Shown here: in pieces, positions 54,461 to 62,411 of the stretch
How the letters are laid out: each line of letters opens with the position of its first letter
Position numbering within the stretch: position 1 is the stretch's first letter
Source of the DNA: Polynucleobacter sp. AP-Nino-20-G2
GTDB taxonomy: Bacteria > Pseudomonadota > Gammaproteobacteria > Burkholderiales > Burkholderiaceae
DNA length: 64,000 nucleotides
Direction: 5' to 3'
Assembly: GCF_018688235.1 (NCBI RefSeq)
Contig: NZ_CP061313.1
Coordinates: forward strand, 851,130 to 915,129
The notes under the pieces: model-generated
What the model was told of the DNA's origin: nothing
Seen by the model: the letters and a program-made list of their open reading frames with translations, nothing else
Database searches by the model: none
Position numbers and translations under genes: made by a program

Positions 54461-55612
54461 ATGAAATCCATCGTTTCAGCTTTAGTCCTTGCTCTTTGTT
54501 CCAGTCTTTCCTTTACCGTCTCCGCAAAAGATACAGTCAAAATTGCTTATATTGGACCTTTGACCGGCGGGGTATCCGCAAACGGAATAGGTGGCCGCAA
54601 CTCGGCTGATCTTGCTGTACGCATGAGAAATCAAGACCCTAATGCGAAATACAAATATGAACTCGTTACCGCTGATGATGAGTGCAAGCCAAACGTAGGT
54701 GTTCAGGTTGCAACCAAGATTGCTTCTGATAGTTCAATTATTGCTGGCGTCACTCATTACTGCTCAGCTGTTGCAATGAGTACTGTTGATGTTTATCACA
54801 AGTTTGGTTTGCCAGTCATGGTTTGGGGCGCAGTTCTCCCGGAGATTACTTACGGCAATGACTTCAAAGAGGTTCACCGTGTAAACGGCACGATGATTAA
54901 CCAGAATGAGGTTGCAGCTAAGTTTCTGACTGGCTTGGGCTACAAGAAGTGGGTCATCATTCATGACACAACCGATTACGGCAAAGGCCATAACAAATAC
55001 TTTACTCAGTTCTTGACTAAAAATGGCGGTCAGATTTTGGGTACTTTCGGTGTCACTGCTGACCAACAAGACTTTACCGCTGAGCTCACCAAAATTAAAG
55101 AGCTCAAGCCTGAAGTGGTCTACTTCGGCGGCTTAACTCCTATTGGTATTCGTATTCGTACGCAGATGGATCGCCTCGGGATTAAAGCGGTATTCGAGGG
55201 CACCTCAGGCATTAAGTCTGACGCCTATATCGAAGGCTTGGGCAAACTATCAGAAGGCTCCTTGTCATTTATTGAAGGCGCGCCTTGGGAAAAATTACCC
55301 GGTGGCTTAGAGTTTATTGCGAAGTACAACCAGCAAAAATATCCTGATGCCCCTGAAGCATATGGCCCGTTCGCATACACTGCTGCCAATCTCATCATGG
55401 ACGCGATTGAGAAGGCTGGTCCGAATCGCAAGAAGGTAATGGATGTATTAAATAAAACGAATAACGTTGAGACCATTATCGGCAAGGTGAGCTTTGATGA
55501 TCATCGTCAGAACATTGTTCCCTTGATTTCTAAATATGTCGCCCAAGATGGTAAGTGGGTAGTTTGGGAAGATAGCTTGTATGCCAAAAAGCAGCGCAAG
55601 TTAGGGCAATAA
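54461..55612 (+). CDS. Branched-chain amino acid-type ABC substrate-binding protein
   Basis: A 383-residue periplasmic protein: signal peptide ending SFTVSAKD, then VKIAYIGPLTGGVSANGIGGRNSADLAVRM, the type I periplasmic-binding (LivJ/LivK) fold. GGAG precedes the ATG. It opens the operon with livH/M/G/F-type genes and an M20 hydrolase. Family members bind amino acids, amides, urea or aromatic acids; the presence of an M20 enzyme and an amidase nearby suggests an N-acyl or amide compound here. Confidence 0.9.
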   Translation: MKSIVSALVLALCSSLSFTVSAKDTVKIAYIGPLTGGVSANGIGGRNSADLAVRMRNQDPNAKYKYELVTADDECKPNVGVQVATKIASDSSIIAGVTHYCSAVAMSTVDVYHKFGLPVMVWGAVLPEITYGNDFKEVHRVNGTMINQNEVAAKFLTGLGYKKWVIIHDTTDYGKGHNKYFTQFLTKNGGQILGTFGVTADQQDFTAELTKIKELKPEVVYFGGLTPIGIRIRTQMDRLGIKAVFEGTSGIKSDAYIEGLGKLSEGSLSFIEGAPWEKLPGGLEFIAKYNQQKYPDAPEAYGPFAYTAANLIMDAIEKAGPNRKKVMDVLNKTNNVETIIGKVSFDDHRQNIVPLISKYVAQDGKWVVWEDSLYAKKQRKLGQ

Positions 55613-55656
55613 TTAGTTTGTTGTATTTGCAACCGAAGTGAAGAGGGTGGTCGTAC

Positions 55657-56589
55657 ATGTCGTTTGATATCTTTTTGCAATACCTGCTTAACGGCTTAAT
55701 GTTAGGCGTCATATATGCGATTGTTGCTGTTGGCTTCACTCTTTACTTTGGTGTCTTGGATGTTATTAAGTTCTCGCATGGCGATATCTTGATGGTGGGT
55801 GCCTTCGCAGGCCTCACTGCTTATATCGGTATTGCGGGTACGTTTGACTCCCCTTGGCTGCAGCTGCTGGTATTAGTGTTAATTAGTCTTTCAGTTGCTG
55901 CTTTTTTGGGTGCCGTGATCGCCCGATATTTAATCTTACCTCTGCAAAAAGCGCCTCCCATCAATACCTTATTGGTAACGTTAATGCTGGGTTTGGCGCT
56001 ACGTGAAGCGGTACGCTTGTTTTACCCAAATGGCTCTAATCCAAAGCCTTTCCCACGGTTGCTGCCAACAGATGGGATTGTTCTTGGTGATTTCACCTTG
56101 CGATCTGATAGTTTGATTTTGCTCCTAACAGGCATTATTTGCATTGTTGCTGTTCAACGTTTGATTACCCGCAGCAAGATTGGTTTGGCGATTAGAGCAG
56201 TTGCACAAGACAGTGAAACCGCTCGCATTATGGGCATTAACTTTCGCCAAATCGTTTTAATTACATTCATGTTGGGCTCCGCTCTGGCTGCTTTAGCTGG
56301 ATTAATGAATGGGCTGTATTACAACGAAGTCAATTTCAGTATGGGCTTACTTCTCGGAGTCATTGGATTTTCTGCTGCTGTGGTTGGTGGCCTTGGCAAT
56401 TTTTATGGAGCAATTGTTGGGGGCTTCCTCTTTGCTGGACTCCAGACAATTGGCGCCGTCTTGTTGCCAGCCATCTTGCCGGATGTCCCTAGTGCCTATA
56501 AAGACGTTTTTGCCTTCACAGTCATCATCATTATTATGGGATTAAAGCCAACTGGCTTGATTTCTGAAAAATCAAGCGAGCGAGTGTAA
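55657..56589 (+). CDS. livH: Liv-type ABC transporter permease (LivH family)
   Basis: A 310-residue inner-membrane permease with about eight helices. Blocks LNGLMLGVIYAIVAVGFTLYFG and the GLALREAVRLFY stretch are typical of LivH; the coupling-helix region is VAQDSETARIMGINFRQIVL. Its gene is 44 bases after the binding-protein gene and 2 bases before the livM-type gene. Symbol reflects family, not proven substrate. Confidence 0.88.
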   Translation: MSFDIFLQYLLNGLMLGVIYAIVAVGFTLYFGVLDVIKFSHGDILMVGAFAGLTAYIGIAGTFDSPWLQLLVLVLISLSVAAFLGAVIARYLILPLQKAPPINTLLVTLMLGLALREAVRLFYPNGSNPKPFPRLLPTDGIVLGDFTLRSDSLILLLTGIICIVAVQRLITRSKIGLAIRAVAQDSETARIMGINFRQIVLITFMLGSALAALAGLMNGLYYNEVNFSMGLLLGVIGFSAAVVGGLGNFYGAIVGGFLFAGLQTIGAVLLPAILPDVPSAYKDVFAFTVIIIIMGLKPTGLISEKSSERV

Positions 56590-56591
56590 GT

Positions 56592-57734
56592 ATGAAGCTA
56601 TTAATGACTACTTTTGTATTGGGTTTGCTCTATAGCATTCTATTGCTAGGTTCCGAGAATCAGCTTGAGGTAGGGGGTTTAGTTGCCCTTGCTTTCATTG
56701 TCAGTCTGGTTGGAAAGAAAATGGGTTTAATGGAGCGCCTCGCATCGGCGGTCCGCGAGCATCCGCAATTTCCTGCTTATGCTTCAGTTGCTGGCGTGCT
56801 CATCACGATGGTGGTGTTTCATAACTCCCATTTTGCTTTACTGATGCTCGCAACAGTGTTGATTTATTCGATGGTGTGCCTTGGCTTAAACATCCAGTTC
56901 GGTTATGTCGGCATCGTAAACTTTGCTGGAGCAGCGTTCTTTGGTATCGGCAGCTATACAGTAGCAATTTTGGCCTCCCATACCGCCATTCCTCATCTGG
57001 CCATCTTAATCTTGGCTGCCTGCGCTTCGGCTTTGATTGGTTGCATTTTGATCTACCCCGTTTTGAGAACTCGGGGTCACTATGCGGCATTGGTAACGAT
57101 TGCTTTCGGCATTTTGTTCCGTAATTTTCTAGAGGTGAATGACACTCTTGGCGGCCCCCAGGGAATGAAGATTCCACCGCTGAATCTATTTGGATGGAAT
57201 TTATCCGATGGAATTGAAATCTTTGGATTCGAAGTTTCCTTTTACATTCCATATCTTTTGATCGCGTTAATCCTGTTGATATTAAGCTTCAAAATCACTC
57301 GTAATTTGGAGCGTTCATGGGTAGGCCTCAGTATGGATATGGTTCGCACGGATGAGATTGCTGCATCAACATTTGGCGTCAATATTGCCCACTGGAAAAT
57401 TGTCGCCTTTACCCTGGGTAACTTTATTGCTGGTATGGCTGGCGCCCTCTACGGGATGATGACTGCCTATGTGGCTCCGAATAACTTTACCTTTGCTGAT
57501 TCATTGATTCTTGTTTCTATCGTTATTCTGGGCGGCATTGGTAATCCATGGGGAATTATTCCCGCGGCAGCTATTGTGGTTATCCTTCCTGAAAAATTGC
57601 AATTTATCCAAGAGTACCGCTTTCTCTTATATGCAATTGTGGTCATCTTGATTTTGTTATTCCGCCCCGACGGCTTGCTCCCCCGACGAATTCGAGAGTA
57701 TTTCCCTGGGAATAAGGTAGGGGGTAAGAAATGA
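56592..57734 (+). CDS. livM: Liv-type ABC transporter permease (LivM family)
   Basis: A 380-residue permease. An N-terminal extension of about 65 residues with extra hydrophobic segments precedes the LivM core (VCLGLNIQFGYVGIVNFAGAAFFGIGSYTVAIL). The coupling segment is VRTDEIAASTFGVNIAHWKIVAF, and the end is FRPDGLLPRR. It overlaps the ATPase gene by four bases. Forms the channel with the LivH-type protein. Confidence 0.88.
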   Translation: MKLLMTTFVLGLLYSILLLGSENQLEVGGLVALAFIVSLVGKKMGLMERLASAVREHPQFPAYASVAGVLITMVVFHNSHFALLMLATVLIYSMVCLGLNIQFGYVGIVNFAGAAFFGIGSYTVAILASHTAIPHLAILILAACASALIGCILIYPVLRTRGHYAALVTIAFGILFRNFLEVNDTLGGPQGMKIPPLNLFGWNLSDGIEIFGFEVSFYIPYLLIALILLILSFKITRNLERSWVGLSMDMVRTDEIAASTFGVNIAHWKIVAFTLGNFIAGMAGALYGMMTAYVAPNNFTFADSLILVSIVILGGIGNPWGIIPAAAIVVILPEKLQFIQEYRFLLYAIVVILILLFRPDGLLPRRIREYFPGNKVGGKK

Positions 57735-58516
57735 GTCAGTCTAAAAATAAAATACTAGAGGCTCACCAGCTCACTATGCGATTTGGTGGTGTCACCGCGC
57801 TTGATTCTTTGGATCTTTATGTCAACGAGGGCGAAGTGCTTGGGCTCTTGGGCCCCAATGGCTCGGGTAAGACTACATTTTTTAATGTGATTACAGGTTT
57901 GTATCGCGCTACTTCCGGCAATGTGACTTTCCGCGGAAAGGATCTTACTGACGCAAGTGCTCAGGACGTATACAGGGAGGCGATTACTCGTACATTTCAG
58001 CGCTCCAGATTATCGTTGCCCTTAACCGTATTTGACAATATCGCAATTGGCGATAATCGTCGTCTTAATACCGGTCTTTTATTTAACTTGTTTCAACGCA
58101 ATCAATTTAAAGCTGAGTATGACCGGGTTGTTGAGCAGGTAAATCAATTACTGCTGACATTTAATCCAAAATTGGCTGGAAAAATATTTGAGCCGGTAGC
58201 GAGTCTTCCAATGATTGACCGACGTCGTATCGAGATCTGTCGAGCCTTGATTAGCGAGCCTGATCTACTATTGCTCGATGAGCCTTCGGCAGGTATGACA
58301 CATGATGAAACCGCTGAGGTGATGGATGATATTTTGCAGGTACGCAGCAAAATTAAACCATTCACGATTATTTTGATTGAACATGAGATGGGCTTGATTC
58401 AGCGCATGACCGAGCGATGTATTGTTTTGAATTACGGCAAAAAAATCGCTGAAGGTACTTACGAAGAGATTGTTAACAACCCTGAAGTTCAAGTCGCCTA
58501 CTTGGGGCAAGAGTAA
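57731..58516 (+). CDS. livG: Liv-type ABC ATPase (LivG family), degenerate signature
   Basis: A 261-residue ABC ATPase. Walker A is GPNGSGKTTF (41-50), the Q-loop lies near TFQRSRL, Walker B is LLLLDEPSAGM and the switch His is in LIEHEM. The ABC signature, LSYGQ in typical LivG, reads LPMID here (residues 159-163, bases 58205-58219), within SLPMIDRRRIEICRAL, so Ser, Gly and Gln are all missing. The frame is otherwise intact, so this is not a frameshift. One of the two composite ATP sites of the transporter would be weak or non-hydrolytic. Confidence 0.88.
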   Translation: MSQSKNKILEAHQLTMRFGGVTALDSLDLYVNEGEVLGLLGPNGSGKTTFFNVITGLYRATSGNVTFRGKDLTDASAQDVYREAITRTFQRSRLSLPLTVFDNIAIGDNRRLNTGLLFNLFQRNQFKAEYDRVVEQVNQLLLTFNPKLAGKIFEPVASLPMIDRRRIEICRALISEPDLLLLDEPSAGMTHDETAEVMDDILQVRSKIKPFTIILIEHEMGLIQRMTERCIVLNYGKKIAEGTYEEIVNNPEVQVAYLGQE

Positions 58517-58518
58517 TC

Positions 58519-59226
58519 ATGAACTTATTAAACATTCATAATATTTATACCGCCTACGATCGCATTGATGTATTGGAAGATGTATCAATTGAGGTGAAGC
58601 AGGGTGAAATTACATGCATCTTAGGTGCTAATGGGGCTGGTAAATCAACCCTAATACGATCCATACTGGGATTAACCCCGGCAAATCGAGGAAAGATTCT
58701 CTTTAAGGGCGTGGATATCACCAGTTTTCCTTCCCACAGAATTATTGAGCAGGGCATTGCCTGTGTTCCTGAAGGGCGTCGTGTCTTCTCTCGCATGACT
58801 GTAGACGAGAACCTGTCGGCCGGAGCATATTTGGTTAAAGATAAGAATGTGATTGAAGAGCGCCGCGAACATGTAAAGACTCTTTTCCCCCGCCTAGCTG
58901 AACGATCGACACAACTGGCTGGAACAATGTCTGGGGGCGAGCAGGCCATGCTTGCAATTAGTCGTAGCCTCATGAGTTCACCAGATTTATTGATCTTTGA
59001 TGAACCATCCTTAGGTTTGTCCCCGCTATTTGTAAAAGAGAATTTCAAGATCATTAAAGAGATTAATCAACTGGGAACGACAGTGCTCTTGGTGGAGCAG
59101 AATGTACGTCAAACCTTGGCTATAGCCCATCGTGGCTACGTCATCTCCAAAGGCAGGGTGGTTGCTCAGGGTGATGCTCAAGAGTTGGCTGAAAACGCTG
59201 AAGTGCAAGCGGCCTATTTCGGATAG
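58519..59226 (+). CDS. livF: Liv-type ABC ATPase (LivF family)
   Basis: A 235-residue ABC ATPase with canonical motifs: Walker A GANGAGKST (36-44), signature MSGGEQAMLAISRSL, Walker B LLIFDEPSLGL and switch His replaced by Gln in LLVEQNV, which is normal in LivF. It pairs with the LivG-type ATPase encoded 2 bases upstream. As LivG's signature faces this Walker A, the unusual site described there is formed with this subunit's nucleotide pocket. Confidence 0.9.
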   Translation: MNLLNIHNIYTAYDRIDVLEDVSIEVKQGEITCILGANGAGKSTLIRSILGLTPANRGKILFKGVDITSFPSHRIIEQGIACVPEGRRVFSRMTVDENLSAGAYLVKDKNVIEERREHVKTLFPRLAERSTQLAGTMSGGEQAMLAISRSLMSSPDLLIFDEPSLGLSPLFVKENFKIIKEINQLGTTVLLVEQNVRQTLAIAHRGYVISKGRVVAQGDAQELAENAEVQAAYFG

Positions 59227-59235
59227 ACGATAACC

Positions 59236-60375
59236 ATGAAGAATCTAAATCCAGTAGAGTTAACGCAGGAACTCATTCGCTTTAATACGATCAATCCTCC
59301 CGGCAACGAGGATCAGATCTGTGAATATTTGCAGGAAATCCTAGAGGCCAATGGATATGAATGTCGCAAGGTGGAGTTTGCCCCGCGTCGTACGAGTCTC
59401 GTAGCGAAAATTGGTGCCTGCAGCGCTGATAAACCGAGCATTTGTTTTACTGGCCATGTGGATGTTGTGCCCTTGGGTGCCCGCTCATGGAAGTTTGAGC
59501 CTTTTGCTGGCGTGATCAACGATGGCAAGCTGTATGGTCGTGGATCTAGCGATATGAAAAGTGGCGTAGCTGCTTTTGTTGTTGCTGCCATTCAGATGGC
59601 CAACCAAGCAAAGCAAGGGGCCGGTGTCAGCATGATTATTACCGCTGGAGAAGAAACTGGTTGTGAGGGCGCATTTCATGTGGCTGCAAGTCAGGATATT
59701 CTTGAGTTCTTGGGCCCTGCTGGGTGCTTTGTTGTCGCCGAGCCAACCGCGAATGAGCCATTACTAGGTCATAAAGGCGCCTACTGGTTAAAGGCTAAGA
59801 CGGAAGGTATTACTGCACACGGATCTATGCCTGAAAGAGGTGAAAATGCCTTTTACAAGCTGGCTAAAGCTGCGTTGACGCTTGAGAAATTCGCCTTCGA
59901 TACGCCGCCTCACGCATTAATGGGGCAGGGGACCTTAAATGTGGGTACGGCAAAAGCGGGTTTAAACATTAATTCAGTTCCAGATGCCGCGGAAATGACT
60001 CTGGATATTCGCACAGTTGCCGGGCAGAGCCATTCTCATATTTATGGTTGCTTGTGTAAGGCTTTGGGGTCGACGGTACAGCTAGATACGATTATTGATA
60101 TTGAAGGGGTTTATACCCCCGCAAATGATCCATGGATGAAAAAGGTGTTTGATCATTGCGAAAGTATCAATGGCGTACGTCCTATTGAAAAGACAGTTTC
60201 CTATTTCACTGACGCTTCAGCCCTCAAATCGGCAATTGGTAATCCGCCAACGGTGATTCTGGGTCCAGGCCAGCCTGAGATGGCTCATCAAACAGATGAG
60301 TTTTGTTACGTCGATAAGATTGAGGACGCTACAAAGTTATTTGCCAACCTAATAGCGGATTGGCAACGTTCCTAA
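59236..60375 (+). CDS. M20-family metallopeptidase (ArgE/DapE-like)
   Basis: A 379-residue di-zinc amidohydrolase/deacylase. Metal and catalytic residues are visible: FTGHVDVVPLG (His74, Asp76), GRGSSDMKSG (Asp106, bridging), TAGEETGCEG (Glu139 catalytic, Glu140), and HQTDEF near the end. Members remove acyl groups from N-acyl amino acids or split dipeptides. Located directly after the ABC genes, it probably processes the imported compound. Its stop overlaps the convergent amidase stop by four bases (60372-60375). Confidence 0.88.
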   Translation: MKNLNPVELTQELIRFNTINPPGNEDQICEYLQEILEANGYECRKVEFAPRRTSLVAKIGACSADKPSICFTGHVDVVPLGARSWKFEPFAGVINDGKLYGRGSSDMKSGVAAFVVAAIQMANQAKQGAGVSMIITAGEETGCEGAFHVAASQDILEFLGPAGCFVVAEPTANEPLLGHKGAYWLKAKTEGITAHGSMPERGENAFYKLAKAALTLEKFAFDTPPHALMGQGTLNVGTAKAGLNINSVPDAAEMTLDIRTVAGQSHSHIYGCLCKALGSTVQLDTIIDIEGVYTPANDPWMKKVFDHCESINGVRPIEKTVSYFTDASALKSAIGNPPTVILGPGQPEMAHQTDEFCYVDKIEDATKLFANLIADWQRS

Positions 60376-61658
60376 CTCGCTCTAAAGCAATCTTCCGCAA
60401 AGGCGGCAACGCTAACCAGCTTTTCATCTTCCTTGTAATTGCCTATCAACTGAATTCCTAGTGGAAGTCCATTGCTCGATTGATTCACTGGCAATGCAAT
60501 TGCAGGGGTGCCAATAAACGTCCATAGCGAGCAGAAGATCGGGTTGCCAGTAAAGTCCAGGCCCTTAGGCGCCTCACCTGTTGCGGGCGCAGCCATAATC
60601 ACATCAACATTTTCAAAATACTTTCCGATTGATGTGCGCAATTCTCTCTGAAGATTTTTTGCTTTGATATACACGCTTGATGGACAGGCATTACCCCTGT
60701 CGGCCAATTCGATGATGTCATTGCTTAACAGGTCGCGAGACTGCAAGAGATGCTGTTCGTGTATGACCGCTGCCTCGCAGGACATTAATACTGCTAAGGC
60801 TTCAATCCCATCCCAGTAGCGCTGGGGAAGGGTGAGCTCATGAATGCTTGCACCGGCATCACTCAAGCGTGTTGCAGCGATTTCTACGGTCTTAATCTGC
60901 TCGCTACTAAGTAAATCGTCAAAAGGTGTTCTTAAAATGGCAATACGCGGCATGCTTATCGGCTTAATATGGAGCTCGGGAATAAGAATGGCATCTTCCT
61001 CATCGATTTCAGTATTTCTCAGTAAATTAAACGCAAAGACCGCATCCTTTACAGATCTCGTAAAAAAACCAATGTGGTCAAGCGATCCAGACACTGGAAA
61101 TGCCCCGGCTCGAGGTACCGCGCCGAAACTCGCCTTATAGCCGACAATTCCACAAAATGAGGCTGGTCTAATAATCGACCCAGCAGTCTGGGATCCCAGC
61201 GCCAAGGGAACGATCCCACTTGCTACTGCAGCTGCAGAACCGCTGGATGAGCCACCGGGAGTATGCGCGCTGTTCCATGGATTAGTTGTAACCCCCGCAT
61301 GACGCCAGGCAAACTCAGTGGTCACCGTTTTGCCGAAAATCAAGCCGCCAAGGCTCCGTATCTTCTTCGCTATGGTGGCATCTTCTTTCGGGGTGAAATC
61401 TTTGTAGATGGGGGATCCGTTTGTAGTCACAAAATCCTTGGTGGCAATGATGTCCTTCACCGCCACTGGAATACCCATCAATGGTCCGGGTTTGGATTGA
61501 TTCTGTAAGTCGGCTAGTTTTGCTCTGACTGTAAAGGCCTTTAATGTCGCCTCTACCTCATCTGCGCGCGCGACACACTGCCCCAAATAATCGTTTGGCG
61601 AAAGCTCTTTTGCTTGAATAAGTTCGCATGCTTCCGTAAGTCCAAGTGCTGATTTCAT
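60372..61658 (-). CDS. Amidase-signature hydrolase
   Basis: A 428-residue amidase. The Ser-cisSer-Lys triad is visible: Lys68 in IPVAVKDI, cis-Ser137 in TPGGSSSGSAAAVASG and nucleophile Ser161 in GSQTAGSIIRPASFCG. The ATG at 61658 is preferred, giving the usual N-terminus MKSALGLTEACELIQ; an upstream start at 61721 would add 21 atypical residues. Substrate unknown; GatA is excluded because the C-terminal part differs and no gatC/gatB is nearby. Converges with the M20 gene. Confidence 0.88.
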   Translation of the reverse strand: MKSALGLTEACELIQAKELSPNDYLGQCVARADEVEATLKAFTVRAKLADLQNQSKPGPLMGIPVAVKDIIATKDFVTTNGSPIYKDFTPKEDATIAKKIRSLGGLIFGKTVTTEFAWRHAGVTTNPWNSAHTPGGSSSGSAAAVASGIVPLALGSQTAGSIIRPASFCGIVGYKASFGAVPRAGAFPVSGSLDHIGFFTRSVKDAVFAFNLLRNTEIDEEDAILIPELHIKPISMPRIAILRTPFDDLLSSEQIKTVEIAATRLSDAGASIHELTLPQRYWDGIEALAVLMSCEAAVIHEQHLLQSRDLLSNDIIELADRGNACPSSVYIKAKNLQRELRTSIGKYFENVDVIMAAPATGEAPKGLDFTGNPIFCSLWTFIGTPAIALPVNQSSNGLPLGIQLIGNYKEDEKLVSVAAFAEDCFRAS

Positions 61659-61770
61659 ATGTTTTATTGATTGGTAGTGACGTAGTCCTTTCACTTTATC
61701 ACCGGCTGAGTTTTGTCGCACAAACCCTGATTTTTCATATCTTTACTCTGTAAATACCGTATATTTAAAG

Positions 61771-61808
61771 TTCACAACTTCACAACTTCACAACTTTTGT
61801 GGTATAGT
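61771..61808 (+). promoter_or_regulatory. Promoter with tandem repeats and a palindrome before the HTH gene
   Basis: TTCACAAC is repeated three times head to tail (61771-61794). The second copy offers TTCACA as a -35 box, 18 bases from TATAGT (61803-61808). A palindrome CACAA-CTT-TTGTG (61789-61801) lies between the two boxes, where a repressor would block transcription. Seen by eye; the start site is 19 or more bases upstream of the ATG. Confidence 0.5.
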
Positions 61809-61826
61809 GACACCATTGGAGGCGAA

Positions 61827-62006
61827 ATGAGAAGAGCGATACCAAAAACACATCAAGCTTTAGATTGGATAGGGAAGGGGATGACCGCAGCTCAAGCCGC
61901 TAGAAAGATGGAGATTTCGGAATCTAGCGTTTATGCCGCCCTCAGAAAAACCAGAGCAAAAGATTTAGGTTGTTGTCCAACATGTGGTCACAAATTAAGG
62001 AAATAA
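61827..62006 (+). CDS. Small HTH protein with C-terminal Cys-rich zinc-finger-like end
   Basis: A 59-residue protein. GGAGG lies five bases before the ATG at 61827, which decides this start over one at 61797. Residues 20-41 (TAAQAARKMEISESSVYAAL) form a helix-turn-helix like those of resolvases and small phage regulators. The end carries CCPTCGHKLRK (49-59), half of a zinc ribbon with His as a possible fourth ligand. No family name can be given. The gene is followed at once by the exported-protein gene, and is preceded by a palindromic promoter, so autoregulation is possible. Confidence 0.65.
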   Translation: MRRAIPKTHQALDWIGKGMTAAQAARKMEISESSVYAALRKTRAKDLGCCPTCGHKLRK

Positions 62007-62007
62007 G

Positions 62008-62304
62008 ATGAAAAAAACTCTATTAGCGATTACCTCAATCTCGGTAGCGGCAATTGCCTACGCCAATACTTCATCTGATTCATCAGAATTATTGAGTCAG
62101 CAATGTAAGATTTCTGCTGAAGCCGTCTCCACGCTGAAGGGCTTGCGCTATGGCAATACTTCAATACGTAAAGATGTAGCTGGACTCATCAATGTGAACC
62201 TCAAAGTTCAAGAAAACAAAGAGGCTGCTCAACAAACCTTAAATCGCATGGTGGATGACCAGGTAAATACAGTGTCCGCCCTGGAAGCGAAGTATTGCTC
62301 CTAA
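62008..62304 (+). CDS. Small exported protein with two Cys
   Basis: A 98-residue protein with a signal peptide (MKKTLLAITSISVAAIAYA, cleavage after residue 19). The mature part is helical and has just two Cys (33 and 97), which could form a disulphide in the periplasm. AAGGAAAT precedes the start. The ATG follows the HTH gene stop by one base, so both are one transcript. I do not recognise the family. Confidence 0.65.
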   Translation: MKKTLLAITSISVAAIAYANTSSDSSELLSQQCKISAEAVSTLKGLRYGNTSIRKDVAGLINVNLKVQENKEAAQQTLNRMVDDQVNTVSALEAKYCS

Positions 62305-62306
62305 TC

Positions 62307-62353
62307 AAAAAAAGAGCTAAATCAAATGGATTGTTCTTTGATTTAGCTCTTTA
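62307..62353 (+). terminator. Long-stem terminator ending the HTH/exported-protein unit
   Basis: AAAGAGCTAAATCAAA (62311-62326) and TTTGATTTAGCTCTTT (62337-62352) form a perfect 16-base stem with a 10-base loop, just after the stop codon. The long perfect stem is a strong end signal and its symmetry could also serve the minus strand. Confidence 0.8.
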
Positions 62354-62411
62354 GTGCCTTAGGTAGGGGTGGACGGGGTAATTCTGAGTTGATTGAATTA
62401 CCCGGGACTGT

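Noticed and set aside
60372..61658. GatA subunit of the tRNA amidotransferase
   Set aside because: No gatB or gatC is nearby, and the context and C-terminal half fit a catabolic amidase.
61771..61794. CRISPR-like repeats
   Set aside because: The 8-base units are directly adjacent without spacers; they look like promoter repeats.
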